IMG/VR virus record: IMGVR_UViG_3300025759_000746 | Location: 1-22,900 of that record | Direction: 5' to 3' (one strand) | From: a virus | DNA length: 22,900 bases | Part shown: in pieces, positions 13,469 to 21,284 of the stretch | Position numbering within the stretch: the stretch's first letter is position 1 | Layout of the letters: every line of letters begins with the position of its first letter | Position numbers and translations under genes: made by a program | The notes under the pieces: model-generated | What the model saw: only the letters and a program-made list of their open reading frames with translations | Database searches by the model: none | What the model was told of the DNA's origin: nothing

Positions 13469-13708
13469 TTAAGTAAGCATAAATGTTGATACTTCACCTC
13501 CGTACAATTCGCTTAACTCCATAATTACCATGTCATATTGATAACCGTTTTCAAATTCTACCACGAATCGCACACCGCCCGTTGTTGTTTCCGCATCTAA
13601 AATGTCTTCTTCGATGCCTCCATTATATGTGACAACTTCAATTACATCGTTCATAACAGTAGTGAAACTCTTATTTGTTCCGATCATAATGTCTGCTTTT
13701 ATATACAT
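13469..13708 (-). CDS. Small acidic protein, beta-alpha-beta-beta-alpha-beta type (C)
   Basis: A 79-residue protein, net charge near -11 by hand count. The frame is open for 20 more codons upstream, but these would translate the repeated leader, so I start at ATG 13706-13708, directly after TAAACAACAGAGAT. Elements: strand (YIKADIMIGT), helix (FTTVMNDVIEVVTY), strand (EEDILDAETT), strand (GVRFVVEFEN), helix (YDMVIMELSELYGG), strand (VSTFMLT). This matches the order in the two downstream genes. No signal peptide or known domain. Confidence 0.55.
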   Translation of the reverse strand: MYIKADIMIGTNKSFTTVMNDVIEVVTYNGGIEEDILDAETTTGGVRFVVEFENGYQYDMVIMELSELYGGEVSTFMLT

Positions 13709-13719
13709 ATCTCTGTTGT

Positions 13720-13953
13720 TTAAATGCCTGCTGTAATTGTTGCGTAATCGCGGTCGTGCTGTTTCCAATCAATTAAACGCAAGCCAACTTCTTCTAGCAC
13801 TTCTGTAAAACCGTCCTCGTCGATTGATGCGCCTCGCATATCTTCAATGTCAGCCACAAAATAGTCACCGTTCGCTCGTATAAGAGTCATCTCTATTCCG
13901 TAATAATCTAATTCCCGTTGTAAATCGGCGCGTTCTTGTTTTGTGTAATCCAT
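13720..13953 (-). CDS. Small acidic protein
   Basis: A 77-residue acidic protein. It begins with a helix (YTKQERADLQRELDYYGIEM), then strand-like TLIRANGDYFVADIED, a loop (MRGASIDEDG) and a helix (FTEVLEEVGLRLIDWKQHDR), ending in YATITAGI. It may be a rearranged relative of its beta-alpha-beta neighbours, but I cannot align it convincingly. The start at 13951-13953 is preceded by the exact cassette leader (13967-13951) whose TAA is the stop of the 50-aa gene. Function unknown. Confidence 0.55.
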   Translation of the reverse strand: MDYTKQERADLQRELDYYGIEMTLIRANGDYFVADIEDMRGASIDEDGFTEVLEEVGLRLIDWKQHDRDYATITAGI

Positions 13954-13964
13954 ATCTCTGTTGT

Positions 13965-14117
13965 TTAATATAGGCTTCGCTCGATTGCGTCCAGTTGATC
14001 AAAATATTCTTGTAATGATTCCGCTAACAATGTATCACCTATTTTGCGTGCCTCATACATAGCTGTGTCTAATTCTGAAATTGCGCCTGACAAGGCAATA
14101 CTAATTTTTTTGTACAT
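13965..14117 (-). CDS. 50-residue helical protein of the repeated-leader cassette
   Basis: A short gene, ATG at 14115-14117 and TAA at 13965-13967. The protein is helical and mildly acidic: YKKISIALSGAISELDTAMY, then EARKIGDTLLAESLQEYFDQ and LDAIERSLY. Two heptad-patterned helices suggest a helical hairpin that could oligomerise. It is preceded and followed by exact copies of the leader TAAACAACAGAGATATG, which is strong evidence that this short frame is a gene. No family recognised. Confidence 0.6.
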   Translation of the reverse strand: MYKKISIALSGAISELDTAMYEARKIGDTLLAESLQEYFDQLDAIERSLY

Positions 14118-14128
14118 ATCTCTGTTGT

Positions 14129-14386
14129 TTAGCCGAATGAAACAATGTCCAAAACTCGCGTCAACAAGTTGTCAAGAATTGATTTTTCTTCACCACGCAA
14201 TTTTCTAAAGTGGTCATTGCGAATATGACGAATAGTTAGCATAAAATCGTTCTCACTATAAAAATCATCATACGCAATATTTAACAATTGTACAGCATCC
14301 AAAAATGTCGCGCTAGGTTCGCCAATGCTGTAAGCTAAGTCAACCTCACGGTCGATAGCATCAGCTATTCTTTCATAATTAATCAT
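14129..14386 (-). CDS. Small helical protein of the repeated-leader cassette
   Basis: An 85-residue protein, largely helical: NYERIADAIDREVDLAYSIG, then ATFLDAVQLLNIAYDDFYSE, a basic segment (IRHIRNDHFRKLRGEEKS) and ILDNLLTRVLDIVSFG. Unlike its neighbours it has a clear basic patch in the middle. It is flanked on both sides by the exact cassette leader; the TAA stop at 14129-14131 is also the first triplet of the leader for the 50-aa gene. No known domain is visible. Confidence 0.55.
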   Translation of the reverse strand: MINYERIADAIDREVDLAYSIGEPSATFLDAVQLLNIAYDDFYSENDFMLTIRHIRNDHFRKLRGEEKSILDNLLTRVLDIVSFG

Positions 14387-14397
14387 ATCTCTGTTGT

Positions 14398-14643
14398 TTA
14401 TCCTATTTCTGTGACCTCACAGTTGTAATCGTCTTCTAAAATAACGCCAATGGAACTAAGCGTGTTTTCCCAATAGTAGTTCCTGTCAATCACTTCAATC
14501 TTCACCTCGATCATATCAGTATAATGATCAATATGATACGCCTCGTCAATTTTGTTTAATGGTTCACCCATATCTTCCGTAGCTACTTCATAGAACCATT
14601 GTTCAAGGATTGAAGCGGGGGCACCTGTTACTTCTAAAATCAT
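14398..14643 (-). CDS. Small acidic protein, possible relative of the beta-alpha-beta group (F)
   Basis: An 81-residue acidic protein. Elements: strand (MILEVTG), helix (ASILEQWFYEVATEDMG), strand (KIDEAYHIDHY), strand (DMIEVKIEVID), helix (YWENTLSSIGVILED), strand (NCEVTEIG). The order resembles proteins A-C encoded at 12992-13708, although the sequence similarity is weak. The leader is a variant, TAAACAACAGAATACAATACT before ATG (14664-14641), seven bases longer than the standard one. Function unknown. Confidence 0.55.
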   Translation of the reverse strand: MILEVTGAPASILEQWFYEVATEDMGEPLNKIDEAYHIDHYTDMIEVKIEVIDRNYYWENTLSSIGVILEDDYNCEVTEIG

Positions 14644-14661
14644 AGTATTGTATTCTGTTGT

Positions 14662-14946
14662 TTATCGGTAACCTTCCGCACCCTCTCTAACAGCGTCGGC
14701 AATTTCTCTCCAATCTACCGTGCCAAAGAAATTGCTTACTAAATCATTAAAGATTCCGTCTCTAATACTACTCGCTTCGCTAACGTCGTATACCCAATCT
14801 TCGCACCATTGAGCATCGCAATTTTGCAATTCGCTTACATCCCACGATCCGACTTCTTCGCTCATTGCTTCTACTAAATCCCAAACGGAAACAAGCCACG
14901 TTTCATAGTTAGCCCAACCGTTATAACCAAATTGTCTCTTTTTCAT
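14662..14946 (-). CDS. Conserved 'YNGWxNYETW' small acidic protein
   Basis: A 94-residue acidic protein with the opening FGYNGWANYETWLVSVWDLV, which I recognise as the signature of a widespread uncharacterised family of phage, plasmid and cyanobacterial proteins (DUF7249-like, from memory). The family usually ends in a 'VDW.EIA' segment, here FGTVDWREIADAVREG, so the protein appears complete. The centre is rich in Asp, Glu and Trp. Its ATG follows directly on the TAA stop of the preceding 56-aa gene (TAAATG). No function is established for the family. It heads the repeated-leader cassette. Confidence 0.65.
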   Translation of the reverse strand: MKKRQFGYNGWANYETWLVSVWDLVEAMSEEVGSWDVSELQNCDAQWCEDWVYDVSEASSIRDGIFNDLVSNFFGTVDWREIADAVREGAEGYR

Positions 14947-15117
14947 TTATAGATAGTTTTCGGCAAAATCAATTGCCTCTGATAAATTTTCGTATTCATA
15001 AATCCCTTCTTCAGGCACGCGTACATTCCACGTACTTTCGCCTGCGTATTGCTCAATAACCAAACGGTTGACCTCAACAATTGCTTTACCGCGTGTAATT
15101 TCTATCTCATAAAACAT
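14947..15117 (-). CDS. 56-residue hypothetical protein
   Basis: A short gene from ATG 15115-15117 to TAA 14947-14949, 14 bases after the protease stop. The protein starts FYEIEITRGKAIVEVNRLVI, continues with EQYAGESTWNVRVPEEG and ends in a helix (YENLSEAIDFAENYL). A three- or four-strand sheet followed by a helix is likely. The pattern of a sheet carrying 'STWNVRVPE' and a final 'EAIDFAE' helix recalls small beta-sheet proteins found in many phages, without a function. Direct TAA-ATG contact with the next gene supports that it is real. Confidence 0.6.
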   Translation of the reverse strand: MFYEIEITRGKAIVEVNRLVIEQYAGESTWNVRVPEEGIYEYENLSEAIDFAENYL

Positions 15118-15131
15118 GGTGCAAATTATCG

Positions 15132-16088
15132 TTAAGTAGTGAAATAACCAAATTTATTTCTCATTTTCGCTTTCATGTAAGACTTATAGAATTTCACTTT
15201 CGTTTCGTTCAAAGCTACTTTTTCAGCGTCTTCAATTTCTTCTTCAGCTTCTTCTATACTCTTTACTTGTCCATCGTACTCAACCAATACGTTTTGGAAT
15301 ACTTCTAACTCTACCCCGTTTTGCGTTTTGTATTTGCCGTCCTTAACGTCTACAGGCATTCCTTTTTCGTCAAGCTGTACAACCGATGCCCCCGCTGAAA
15401 ACGTGTCGTCTTCAGTTGCTAACACTACACCCGTATCTAACGTAATCTCACTGTAGAATTTTTTTAACCCCATCATGGCTTTAGCTTGTTGCCATAACCG
15501 ATCAGCAAATGTTCTTTCTTGTTTAGTCATAGTCGATGCTTGTTGATTCATTTTCTCGATTCGGTCTACAAAGTATCCCTCAATACTAAACCCTCGCACT
15601 TCACCGCTTTTAACTTTCTGCCACATATCCTCATTGTCTACACGTACGCGAACCATCCATGTACCCTTTGGCATACTCATTCCGTACGCTTTGGACTTGT
15701 CCATTTCGGGGTCATCAACAATCCATGATTCAACTACGTGTACATCTTCAACCGGTTCTTGGTGTTCGAATGTATGTTCGTTAGTGCGGTTGTGCTTCAT
15801 GTACAATTCGCTTGCTAACTTGACAGTATCTTGACTAAAGTAAACGTCGTATTCTTCACCCGTTACGTCGTCGAATCTAACTATCTCTTTATCAGGAATT
15901 AACGCCGCACCTATCAACGTACGCTTGTCTTCATCGACTTGCGCTAGACTATACGCACGGTGTTTGTTTTGCTTACTAAAGAAAACAAATTTTTCTTCAA
16001 TAGCGGGGTGCTTTACCAAACTGATTGCCTCTACCGGTAATCCCTCGTATTCGTCACCAATGATTAGTTCTATTAGTTTTCGGCTCAT
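15132..16088 (-). CDS. XkdF-like prohead protease (peptidase S78 type)
   Basis: A 318-residue protein. Residues 10-175 resemble the XkdF-like prohead protease domain: SLVKHPAIEEKFVFFSK, RTLIGAALIPDKEIVR, GEEYDVYFSQDTVKLA, HNRTNEHTFEHQEPVEDVHV, VESWIVDDPEMDKSKAYG, GTWMVRVRV and EVRGFSIEGYF. Candidate catalytic residues are His105 or His109 and Ser168. Such proteases cleave scaffold and capsid N-termini during head maturation. The C-terminal 130 residues (EVFQNVLVEYDGQVKSIEEA, then a charged helix) may be a scaffold-type extension. Unusually, ten small genes separate it from the scaffold and capsid genes. The 33-base gap before its start contains CTATATATAAATAG. Confidence 0.75.
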   Translation of the reverse strand: MSRKLIELIIGDEYEGLPVEAISLVKHPAIEEKFVFFSKQNKHRAYSLAQVDEDKRTLIGAALIPDKEIVRFDDVTGEEYDVYFSQDTVKLASELYMKHNRTNEHTFEHQEPVEDVHVVESWIVDDPEMDKSKAYGMSMPKGTWMVRVRVDNEDMWQKVKSGEVRGFSIEGYFVDRIEKMNQQASTMTKQERTFADRLWQQAKAMMGLKKFYSEITLDTGVVLATEDDTFSAGASVVQLDEKGMPVDVKDGKYKTQNGVELEVFQNVLVEYDGQVKSIEEAEEEIEDAEKVALNETKVKFYKSYMKAKMRNKFGYFTT

Positions 16089-16121
16089 AATGTGAATGTC
16101 CTATTTATATATAGCCCCTGT

Positions 16122-18047
16122 TTATAATGTCGTTTGCATTTGCATTTTACGTGCGTTATAGCTTGAACCTTGTAAGTCAGTTTGTACCACATACGCTCGC
16201 ATTTGATTGTCACTTTTGTTTCTTGCCGGTGTTGGCAATTGACTTAAAGGAATACCAAAACCGCTACGTTGTGGACTTGATCCACCTGCACGACCTGCTT
16301 CTTTTGGAGAATTATATTCTTGTTCTTTTATTGCTTTGACCTTAGCTAAACCCGCCGTTACCGCAACTGCCGCCGCTATTGTTGCTCGTATAGGTGACGT
16401 AGGGTCGGCGGGGTTTATTTGTGACGCATACGCTTTTTGTGCCCCAAAGTATGTGCTAATTAACGTTTCACTAATTGCTAATGCCTTGTTGCGTTGAAAC
16501 GCTTTTTTACTGTCTTTCTGTGATTCCTTAGTAAACAGTTGATTCAGATTACTTAGTAAATCAAAACCCGAACGCGCATAAAATTCTTTTATCGCTAACT
16601 TTTCTTCTTCTTCTTTTTTGAGTTTGTCTTTTTCTTCTTGAGCGTATTTGTCAACTAACGCGTCACGGTCTTTTAAATACTGCTCTTCAGCTTTTAAACG
16701 TAATCCCTCGTCATCACCCGCTATAGCAACACGCGTTTCATATTGTTGCATCAATAGCGTTTCTTCACGGTCAAAACCTTTTTGAGTAAGTAGATAAAGT
16801 TCGTCTTCTAATTTGCTTCTTGCATCGCTTTCTTTTTGCGCTGACTGCTCGTAAAGTTTATCTCGTTGCTCTTTGTATTTCTTTGCTATTGCTGTACGAT
16901 CAATTTCGTACAATTCTTCTAACAACAATAAATCTTCCGTCGTTGCCTTTAAATCCTTTAATCGTTGTTGTTCGGCTTCATATTGGAATTGACGTTTCTT
17001 TAATTCTTTTTCTTCGTCGCCTTCAATTTTGGCTATTTCAAGTGCTTGTTGTAATTGTTCCCTTTGATCGGCTAACTGTTCTTTTCTTTGCTTGGCTTGT
17101 GCCCTACGTGCCGCTTTTTGTTTTTCATCAAACAGTTCAAGTTTCTTATTTATAATTTCTTGTAGTTCAGCTTGTTGCACTAACAACGTATTGTTCTCTT
17201 CATTAGCCGTGTTGATTTGTTTTTGCAATTCTGCACGAACTGCTTCTTGTGGAATGTCTGGTAATGCCGCTTCTGCTTCTTGAATTGTGTACGCGTTTTT
17301 TTCTAACAACGCGTTTACTTCCGCTAATGATTCTTCTTCTTGTGCGACTAATTCTAAACGTTCTTGTTCTAATCGGTAAGTGTCGTCTATGTATCGCTTG
17401 CCTTTATCAACTACACTAGCTAGCGTATTTTCTTTTTCAATTTGTGCTATGGTTAGATCTAATCGTTTTTGACGTAGTGCTTCTTGATTTTTTAAAACCG
17501 CTTCTTCATCATAAGAATAAGCTAGACGTTTTGCTTCATGTTCTAATAGCCTTTCTTCAGCTTTGAGTTGTTCTATTTTTAATTTCTGCAATTCTATTTG
17601 CGTTGCTCCTTGCGCTCTCGCTAGTGCAACTGTGTCGTTGAGCAAACGTAAATTTCGTTCTAGTTGTTTGTTCTCTCGTTCAAGTTGTTCTTCTCGTGTT
17701 TTGTCTCTGAAATACTCTGTGATAGTTTCCCAATTAGCTATAATCTCACCTAACAACACAATCAGAATACCGAACCCTGTTGAAGCTATTGCACCTTTTA
17801 AAAATTTAAAACTACTTGACAAACGCCCAATTTGACGTTGTGCCATTTTGAAACTACGAATTGTAGATTGTAACCCACGCGGTAAAAAGCCTGTAAATAA
17901 ATCGGTCAATCCCGCCCAATCTTTACCTGCTCCTTTACCCGCTTCTTCAACGTCTTTACCCAAACGCTTTACACTACGAGATGTTTTAGCAATAGGGGCG
18001 GACGCTTTATCTTCCGCTACTATGTTAATATTAATTTTGTTCGCCAT
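16122..18047 (-). CDS. Tail tape measure protein
   Basis: A 641-residue protein. The start (ININIVAEDKASAPIAKTSR) is typical of tape measures; a hydrophobic stretch follows at about residues 85-107 (GAIASTGFGILIVLLGEIIA), then roughly 400 residues of Glu/Lys/Gln/Leu-rich coiled coil, and a second hydrophobic segment near 555-575 (IRATIAAAVAVTAGLAKVKA). The C-terminus (MRAYVVQTDLQGSSYNARKM) is of a kind often seen in Bacteroidetes phage tape measures. At about 0.15 nm per residue it predicts a tail near 95 nm. It acts inside the tail tube and is ejected with DNA. The gene lies downstream of the two large tail proteins, opposite to the usual order. Confidence 0.85.
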   Translation of the reverse strand: MANKININIVAEDKASAPIAKTSRSVKRLGKDVEEAGKGAGKDWAGLTDLFTGFLPRGLQSTIRSFKMAQRQIGRLSSSFKFLKGAIASTGFGILIVLLGEIIANWETITEYFRDKTREEQLERENKQLERNLRLLNDTVALARAQGATQIELQKLKIEQLKAEERLLEHEAKRLAYSYDEEAVLKNQEALRQKRLDLTIAQIEKENTLASVVDKGKRYIDDTYRLEQERLELVAQEEESLAEVNALLEKNAYTIQEAEAALPDIPQEAVRAELQKQINTANEENNTLLVQQAELQEIINKKLELFDEKQKAARRAQAKQRKEQLADQREQLQQALEIAKIEGDEEKELKKRQFQYEAEQQRLKDLKATTEDLLLLEELYEIDRTAIAKKYKEQRDKLYEQSAQKESDARSKLEDELYLLTQKGFDREETLLMQQYETRVAIAGDDEGLRLKAEEQYLKDRDALVDKYAQEEKDKLKKEEEEKLAIKEFYARSGFDLLSNLNQLFTKESQKDSKKAFQRNKALAISETLISTYFGAQKAYASQINPADPTSPIRATIAAAVAVTAGLAKVKAIKEQEYNSPKEAGRAGGSSPQRSGFGIPLSQLPTPARNKSDNQMRAYVVQTDLQGSSYNARKMQMQTTL

Positions 18048-18204
18048 TCCATAAAATTAAAAACATCTTTTGGATGCTAGATTTATCTGCACTATAACGT
18101 CCATACCAACGCGCAAACAACACGTTGCCTTTGTACGTATACAACTTTGCCAAACGTATTGTAGCGGGTAAACCCTTACCAACTGCATTCATCCATTCAA
18201 TCAT
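18031..18204 (-). CDS. 57-residue basic protein before the tape measure
   Basis: A short gene with ATG at 18202-18204, overlapping the preceding stop as ATGA, and TAA at 18031-18033, 17 bases inside the tape-measure gene. The protein is basic: IEWMNAVGKGLPATIRLAKL, then YTYKGNVLFARWYGRYSADK and SSIQKMFLILWNGEQN. A beta-hairpin (KLYTYKGNVLFARW) between two helices is plausible. No known domain. Small proteins directly before the tape measure are often assembly chaperones, which is the simplest guess. The overlaps at both ends argue for a translated gene. Confidence 0.6.
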   Translation of the reverse strand: MIEWMNAVGKGLPATIRLAKLYTYKGNVLFARWYGRYSADKSSIQKMFLILWNGEQN

Positions 18205-21200
18205 AATAACGGTAGATTATAGTACAAAAATTCATTGTCAGTTAAGTTACCGGTTTCCGGTGTTTCGGGATCAAGGTTAAACGTAATCGGTCTTGCCATC
18301 GTGTTACTATCACCTTGTAATTGTAACGTCGTTAGTTCCATATCAATGAAAAATTGGAACTCTATGTTAGTGTCACCGGTGCAATTAATTTTAAATATTG
18401 CAACGTCACCCGCTGAACTTTGCGTTACCGCTACGTCGGTACGCGCCACAACTCCAGTATCCTTGTTTTCTGCGATTGTTGTAGTGCTACCTACTGTACG
18501 CGCTACTGATCGTGCCCCCGCTGTTTGTCTTGTGTTGGCAACCGTTGCTTGTATGTTTTGCGTTGTCGTGTTGCCTATTGTTGCCGACGAACCGCCAACT
18601 TCAATAGCCACTACGTGCAAACGAATGTATACAATATTGTCAGGGGGTAAAACAAATTCACTGATACCCGACGACAATGTAGCGGGTGTAGCCGTAGCGT
18701 CTGTAGTGCGTAGATACAATTGTGTGCTTATGTTACCCGCAATTGTTTGACGTTGTTGATACTGTTCTGTTACTGCATGGTTAAAGTCAGGGTACGAAAT
18801 AGGCAACCCGTTTTCAATGTTTGTTGTTGGGTTGCTTCCGTCACTACCTATACCCCCGCCTCCATTACCGCCTCCAGTCCCATGTCCTCCGGAAACGTCA
18901 CGCGCAAAACATTGATTGTTGGTTTCATCCCAAACAAAACCATTTAGTGTACAACAAGTCTCGGTTGGACTAACAGGTGAACCTGAAGCATCTACAAAAT
19001 TAACCGTGCCGTTTGTGTTTACGGTTGTTGGCGTTGCATTACAGTATTCACTTTGTCTACCGTCAGGTGCGTTTAGTACCTTTATGAGTGTTGCTTCGCA
19101 TAAGTCGTCACTTGTCAAGCTGTAATTTGTGATTTGCATCACACGCCAGAAGCAACCGTCGATGTACAGTTGGTCGTTGAACTTCAGATTATACAAGTCG
19201 GTATATGACAGGTTCAACCGACAAGTCATAATACGGCTGTCTGCTCCGTATATCTCATTAAACATTTGTGACCAATAGGTACGCCACGCATAGTTTAAAG
19301 TAATACCCGCACTTGTTCCACCGCTGACAAACGGGCTGTAATAGTTGTCAGGGTAATCATAACCCCAATTCAAACACAATGTGTCTTCATCTACGGGTTG
19401 AGCGTTGTATTCTGCAAAGTATGGATACGTTGTATAGTTTGTTCCACCAAACACAAACGTTCCACCGTTGCCTATATCTTGCAAGCCGTTATAGTATGCA
19501 AGCACCGGTTTGTTTGGTACGTACTCTTTTAGGTAAATACTCCCGTCTGATCCGTCGTGCCAATTCCAAAAAGACGGCAACAATACATTGGGAACTAATG
19601 AGTTACCTAGGTTTTGTATGTTTGAAAATACGTGCCTGTTACGGTACGGTTGAAATACTTCTTCAGTTGTTTCTGTTTCCGTTGTAAAGTCGTTATTGTT
19701 TATGTACAGATATTGACCTTTAGGATAACCCCAATTGTGTTGCCACCATTGATTTAGAAAGTTTTGACCTTCAGCATCTTTGAATAAGTATTGCCGTTTT
19801 TGATACTTAGTAGTTGGCTCAATCTTAATGCTGTCTTGGTCAACAACTTCAGTCCAATCTTTTAACGTCGTGCCTTCATTCCACCATGTAGTCCACGGTT
19901 CAATTTCAATTACTGTAGGGTTATCAGGGTAGCTAACCGCAATCAAATTAAAACGTTGGAATATAGCTTTCAACCAACGGTCAACGGTTACTTCAGGAAA
20001 GTTTGCGCTTACATCGACAAGACCGCCTGAAGACTCAATCAGGTCTAATGTAAATAACGTTGCTGTTTGTGCGCCTGTAGTTTGTATCAATACGTTTTGT
20101 GACGCGCTAGTATGCGATACCCACGCTTGCACTACGTCACCCGCATCTAGTTGCAATGTATAGTTGTGCGTTGTAACCGTGACTTGTTGGTAATATGCCG
20201 TCGCTATCTGATCACTATTCGGCGTTTCACCGTTTACTGTTAAGCGTGTGTATATGTTATAACCCTGTAAGACGTTACCCGCGCTTGTGCTATGTACAAT
20301 TTGTAAGGTAAAATGAAACACTCCATCATACGGTGCGGTGAAATACCCGCCTGTAATTAACGCGTCTGGGTCGTAAAACGGGTCGGATTCATTCGTAAAA
20401 CTTATTGGATAAAAGGTACTTGCTCCCGACGAGGGTAACTGTATACCTACGTTTAGTCCAACGCTAAAGCCGTACGTTGGTCTATTGCTCGCTCGCATCG
20501 TGTGCAAGGCTAAGAACATATAGATTTTTTGAAAGTCAGCCGAATCAAAAAAGTTACTGCTCACTGTATAACCGACGCGTTGAAATATGTATTCAATCAA
20601 ATAGGCTATGCGAATTGCGGGTTTCAAATTGCCAACGTTTAGGTATTGGTCATTCATACCCCCGCCTTGTAACGCGCCCCCACTTAGCGACAAGTTGTAA
20701 AAAAACCCGTAACCCGTACCGGCTTGTTGGCTGTTCATCGCTGTTCCTTGTCCACCGTCTGCAAGCGGGTAAACAATTGTTCCCGCCCCTACTGATCCCG
20801 TTGTAATGTCATTAGCAACGTTCCAACTATCTTTTACGTTTGTCCACGTTAACGCATGGTCTAAATCAGTATCAACTGTTCCATTGTCAAGGGTAAACAA
20901 TTGCGGAAAAGTCATGCCTTTGATAACCTCAAAGACGTTTGCTATCTGTTCTAAGATAGAAACGTTGTATCCCTGATTATCAATCTCGCAACTATGCAAT
21001 TGTAGAATGCCCTCCATAACGAGAATGCCCTCGACGTATAGCTGACAATCAGTCTTTACAGTTGCCGTAAACGTTCCATCAGATGTATTAGTATTATAAT
21101 AATGACTAAAAAACGCATCATTAGTTTTACTGAAAGGCAAGACGAAATTGAATGAATACGGGCTACGCGCATTCATAGGTTTCTCAATATCCCAAAACTG

Positions 21201-21284
21201 ATAGTTCAATTCAATAGGCGTTGCGCCCGTATCCAATTCTGTTTTGGTCGTGCCTCCTTGCGTTATGACAACTAATTGTACCAT
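18201..21284 (-). CDS. Large tail protein, baseplate hub/Tal-like
   Basis: A 1027-residue protein. The first 120 residues (LNYQFWDIEKPMNARSPYSF, then NFVLPFSKTNDAFFSHYYN and LYVEGILVMEGILQLHSCEI) follow the opening of tail-tip hub proteins in Bacteroidetes phages. The centre contains two to three beta-rich domains with Trp/Tyr-rich strands. Near residue 775 is ETCCTLNGFVWDETNNQCFA, a possible small disulfide knob, and near 800 a glycine-rich linker (GGHGTGGGNGGGGIGSDG), followed by a beta-rich C-terminal domain of about 200 residues that may contact the cell surface. It starts with a one-base overlap (TAATG) after the 460-aa tail gene. Hub identity is inferred from context. Confidence 0.65.
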   Translation of the reverse strand: MVQLVVITQGGTTKTELDTGATPIELNYQFWDIEKPMNARSPYSFNFVLPFSKTNDAFFSHYYNTNTSDGTFTATVKTDCQLYVEGILVMEGILQLHSCEIDNQGYNVSILEQIANVFEVIKGMTFPQLFTLDNGTVDTDLDHALTWTNVKDSWNVANDITTGSVGAGTIVYPLADGGQGTAMNSQQAGTGYGFFYNLSLSGGALQGGGMNDQYLNVGNLKPAIRIAYLIEYIFQRVGYTVSSNFFDSADFQKIYMFLALHTMRASNRPTYGFSVGLNVGIQLPSSGASTFYPISFTNESDPFYDPDALITGGYFTAPYDGVFHFTLQIVHSTSAGNVLQGYNIYTRLTVNGETPNSDQIATAYYQQVTVTTHNYTLQLDAGDVVQAWVSHTSASQNVLIQTTGAQTATLFTLDLIESSGGLVDVSANFPEVTVDRWLKAIFQRFNLIAVSYPDNPTVIEIEPWTTWWNEGTTLKDWTEVVDQDSIKIEPTTKYQKRQYLFKDAEGQNFLNQWWQHNWGYPKGQYLYINNNDFTTETETTEEVFQPYRNRHVFSNIQNLGNSLVPNVLLPSFWNWHDGSDGSIYLKEYVPNKPVLAYYNGLQDIGNGGTFVFGGTNYTTYPYFAEYNAQPVDEDTLCLNWGYDYPDNYYSPFVSGGTSAGITLNYAWRTYWSQMFNEIYGADSRIMTCRLNLSYTDLYNLKFNDQLYIDGCFWRVMQITNYSLTSDDLCEATLIKVLNAPDGRQSEYCNATPTTVNTNGTVNFVDASGSPVSPTETCCTLNGFVWDETNNQCFARDVSGGHGTGGGNGGGGIGSDGSNPTTNIENGLPISYPDFNHAVTEQYQQRQTIAGNISTQLYLRTTDATATPATLSSGISEFVLPPDNIVYIRLHVVAIEVGGSSATIGNTTTQNIQATVANTRQTAGARSVARTVGSTTTIAENKDTGVVARTDVAVTQSSAGDVAIFKINCTGDTNIEFQFFIDMELTTLQLQGDSNTMARPITFNLDPETPETGNLTDNEFLYYNLPLL

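Larger units (their letters stand above)
13455..14664 (-). repeat. Six-copy intercistronic leader repeat TAAACAACAGAGATATG
   Basis: On the minus strand the exact 17-mer occurs at 13722-13706, 13967-13951, 14131-14115 and 14400-14384. Variants are TAAACAACATAGAAATG at 13471-13455 and a longer form at 14664-14641. In all six the TAA is the stop of the upstream gene and the ATG starts the next, with exactly 11 bases between in five of them. It contains no Shine-Dalgarno sequence. It may be a translation signal or a recombination boundary that allows genes to be swapped in and out. Confidence 0.85.

Noticed and set aside
13709-13768. N-terminal extension of the gene at 13469-13708
   Set aside because: It would translate the repeated leader and the end of the preceding gene; the ATG after the leader is in the same place as in the other five copies.
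13455-14664. CRISPR-like array
   Set aside because: The repeats are 17 bases and the intervals of 150-260 bases are coding, so this is a set of gene junctions.
16089-16121. TATAAATA as a T4-type late promoter before the protease gene
   Set aside because: The same octamer occurs by chance inside the tape-measure gene and the genome is AT-rich; a single match is too weak to annotate.
18235-18750. 171-codon open frame on the plus strand
   Set aside because: It mirrors the large tail gene on the minus strand, has no plausible start signal, and all other genes run leftward.
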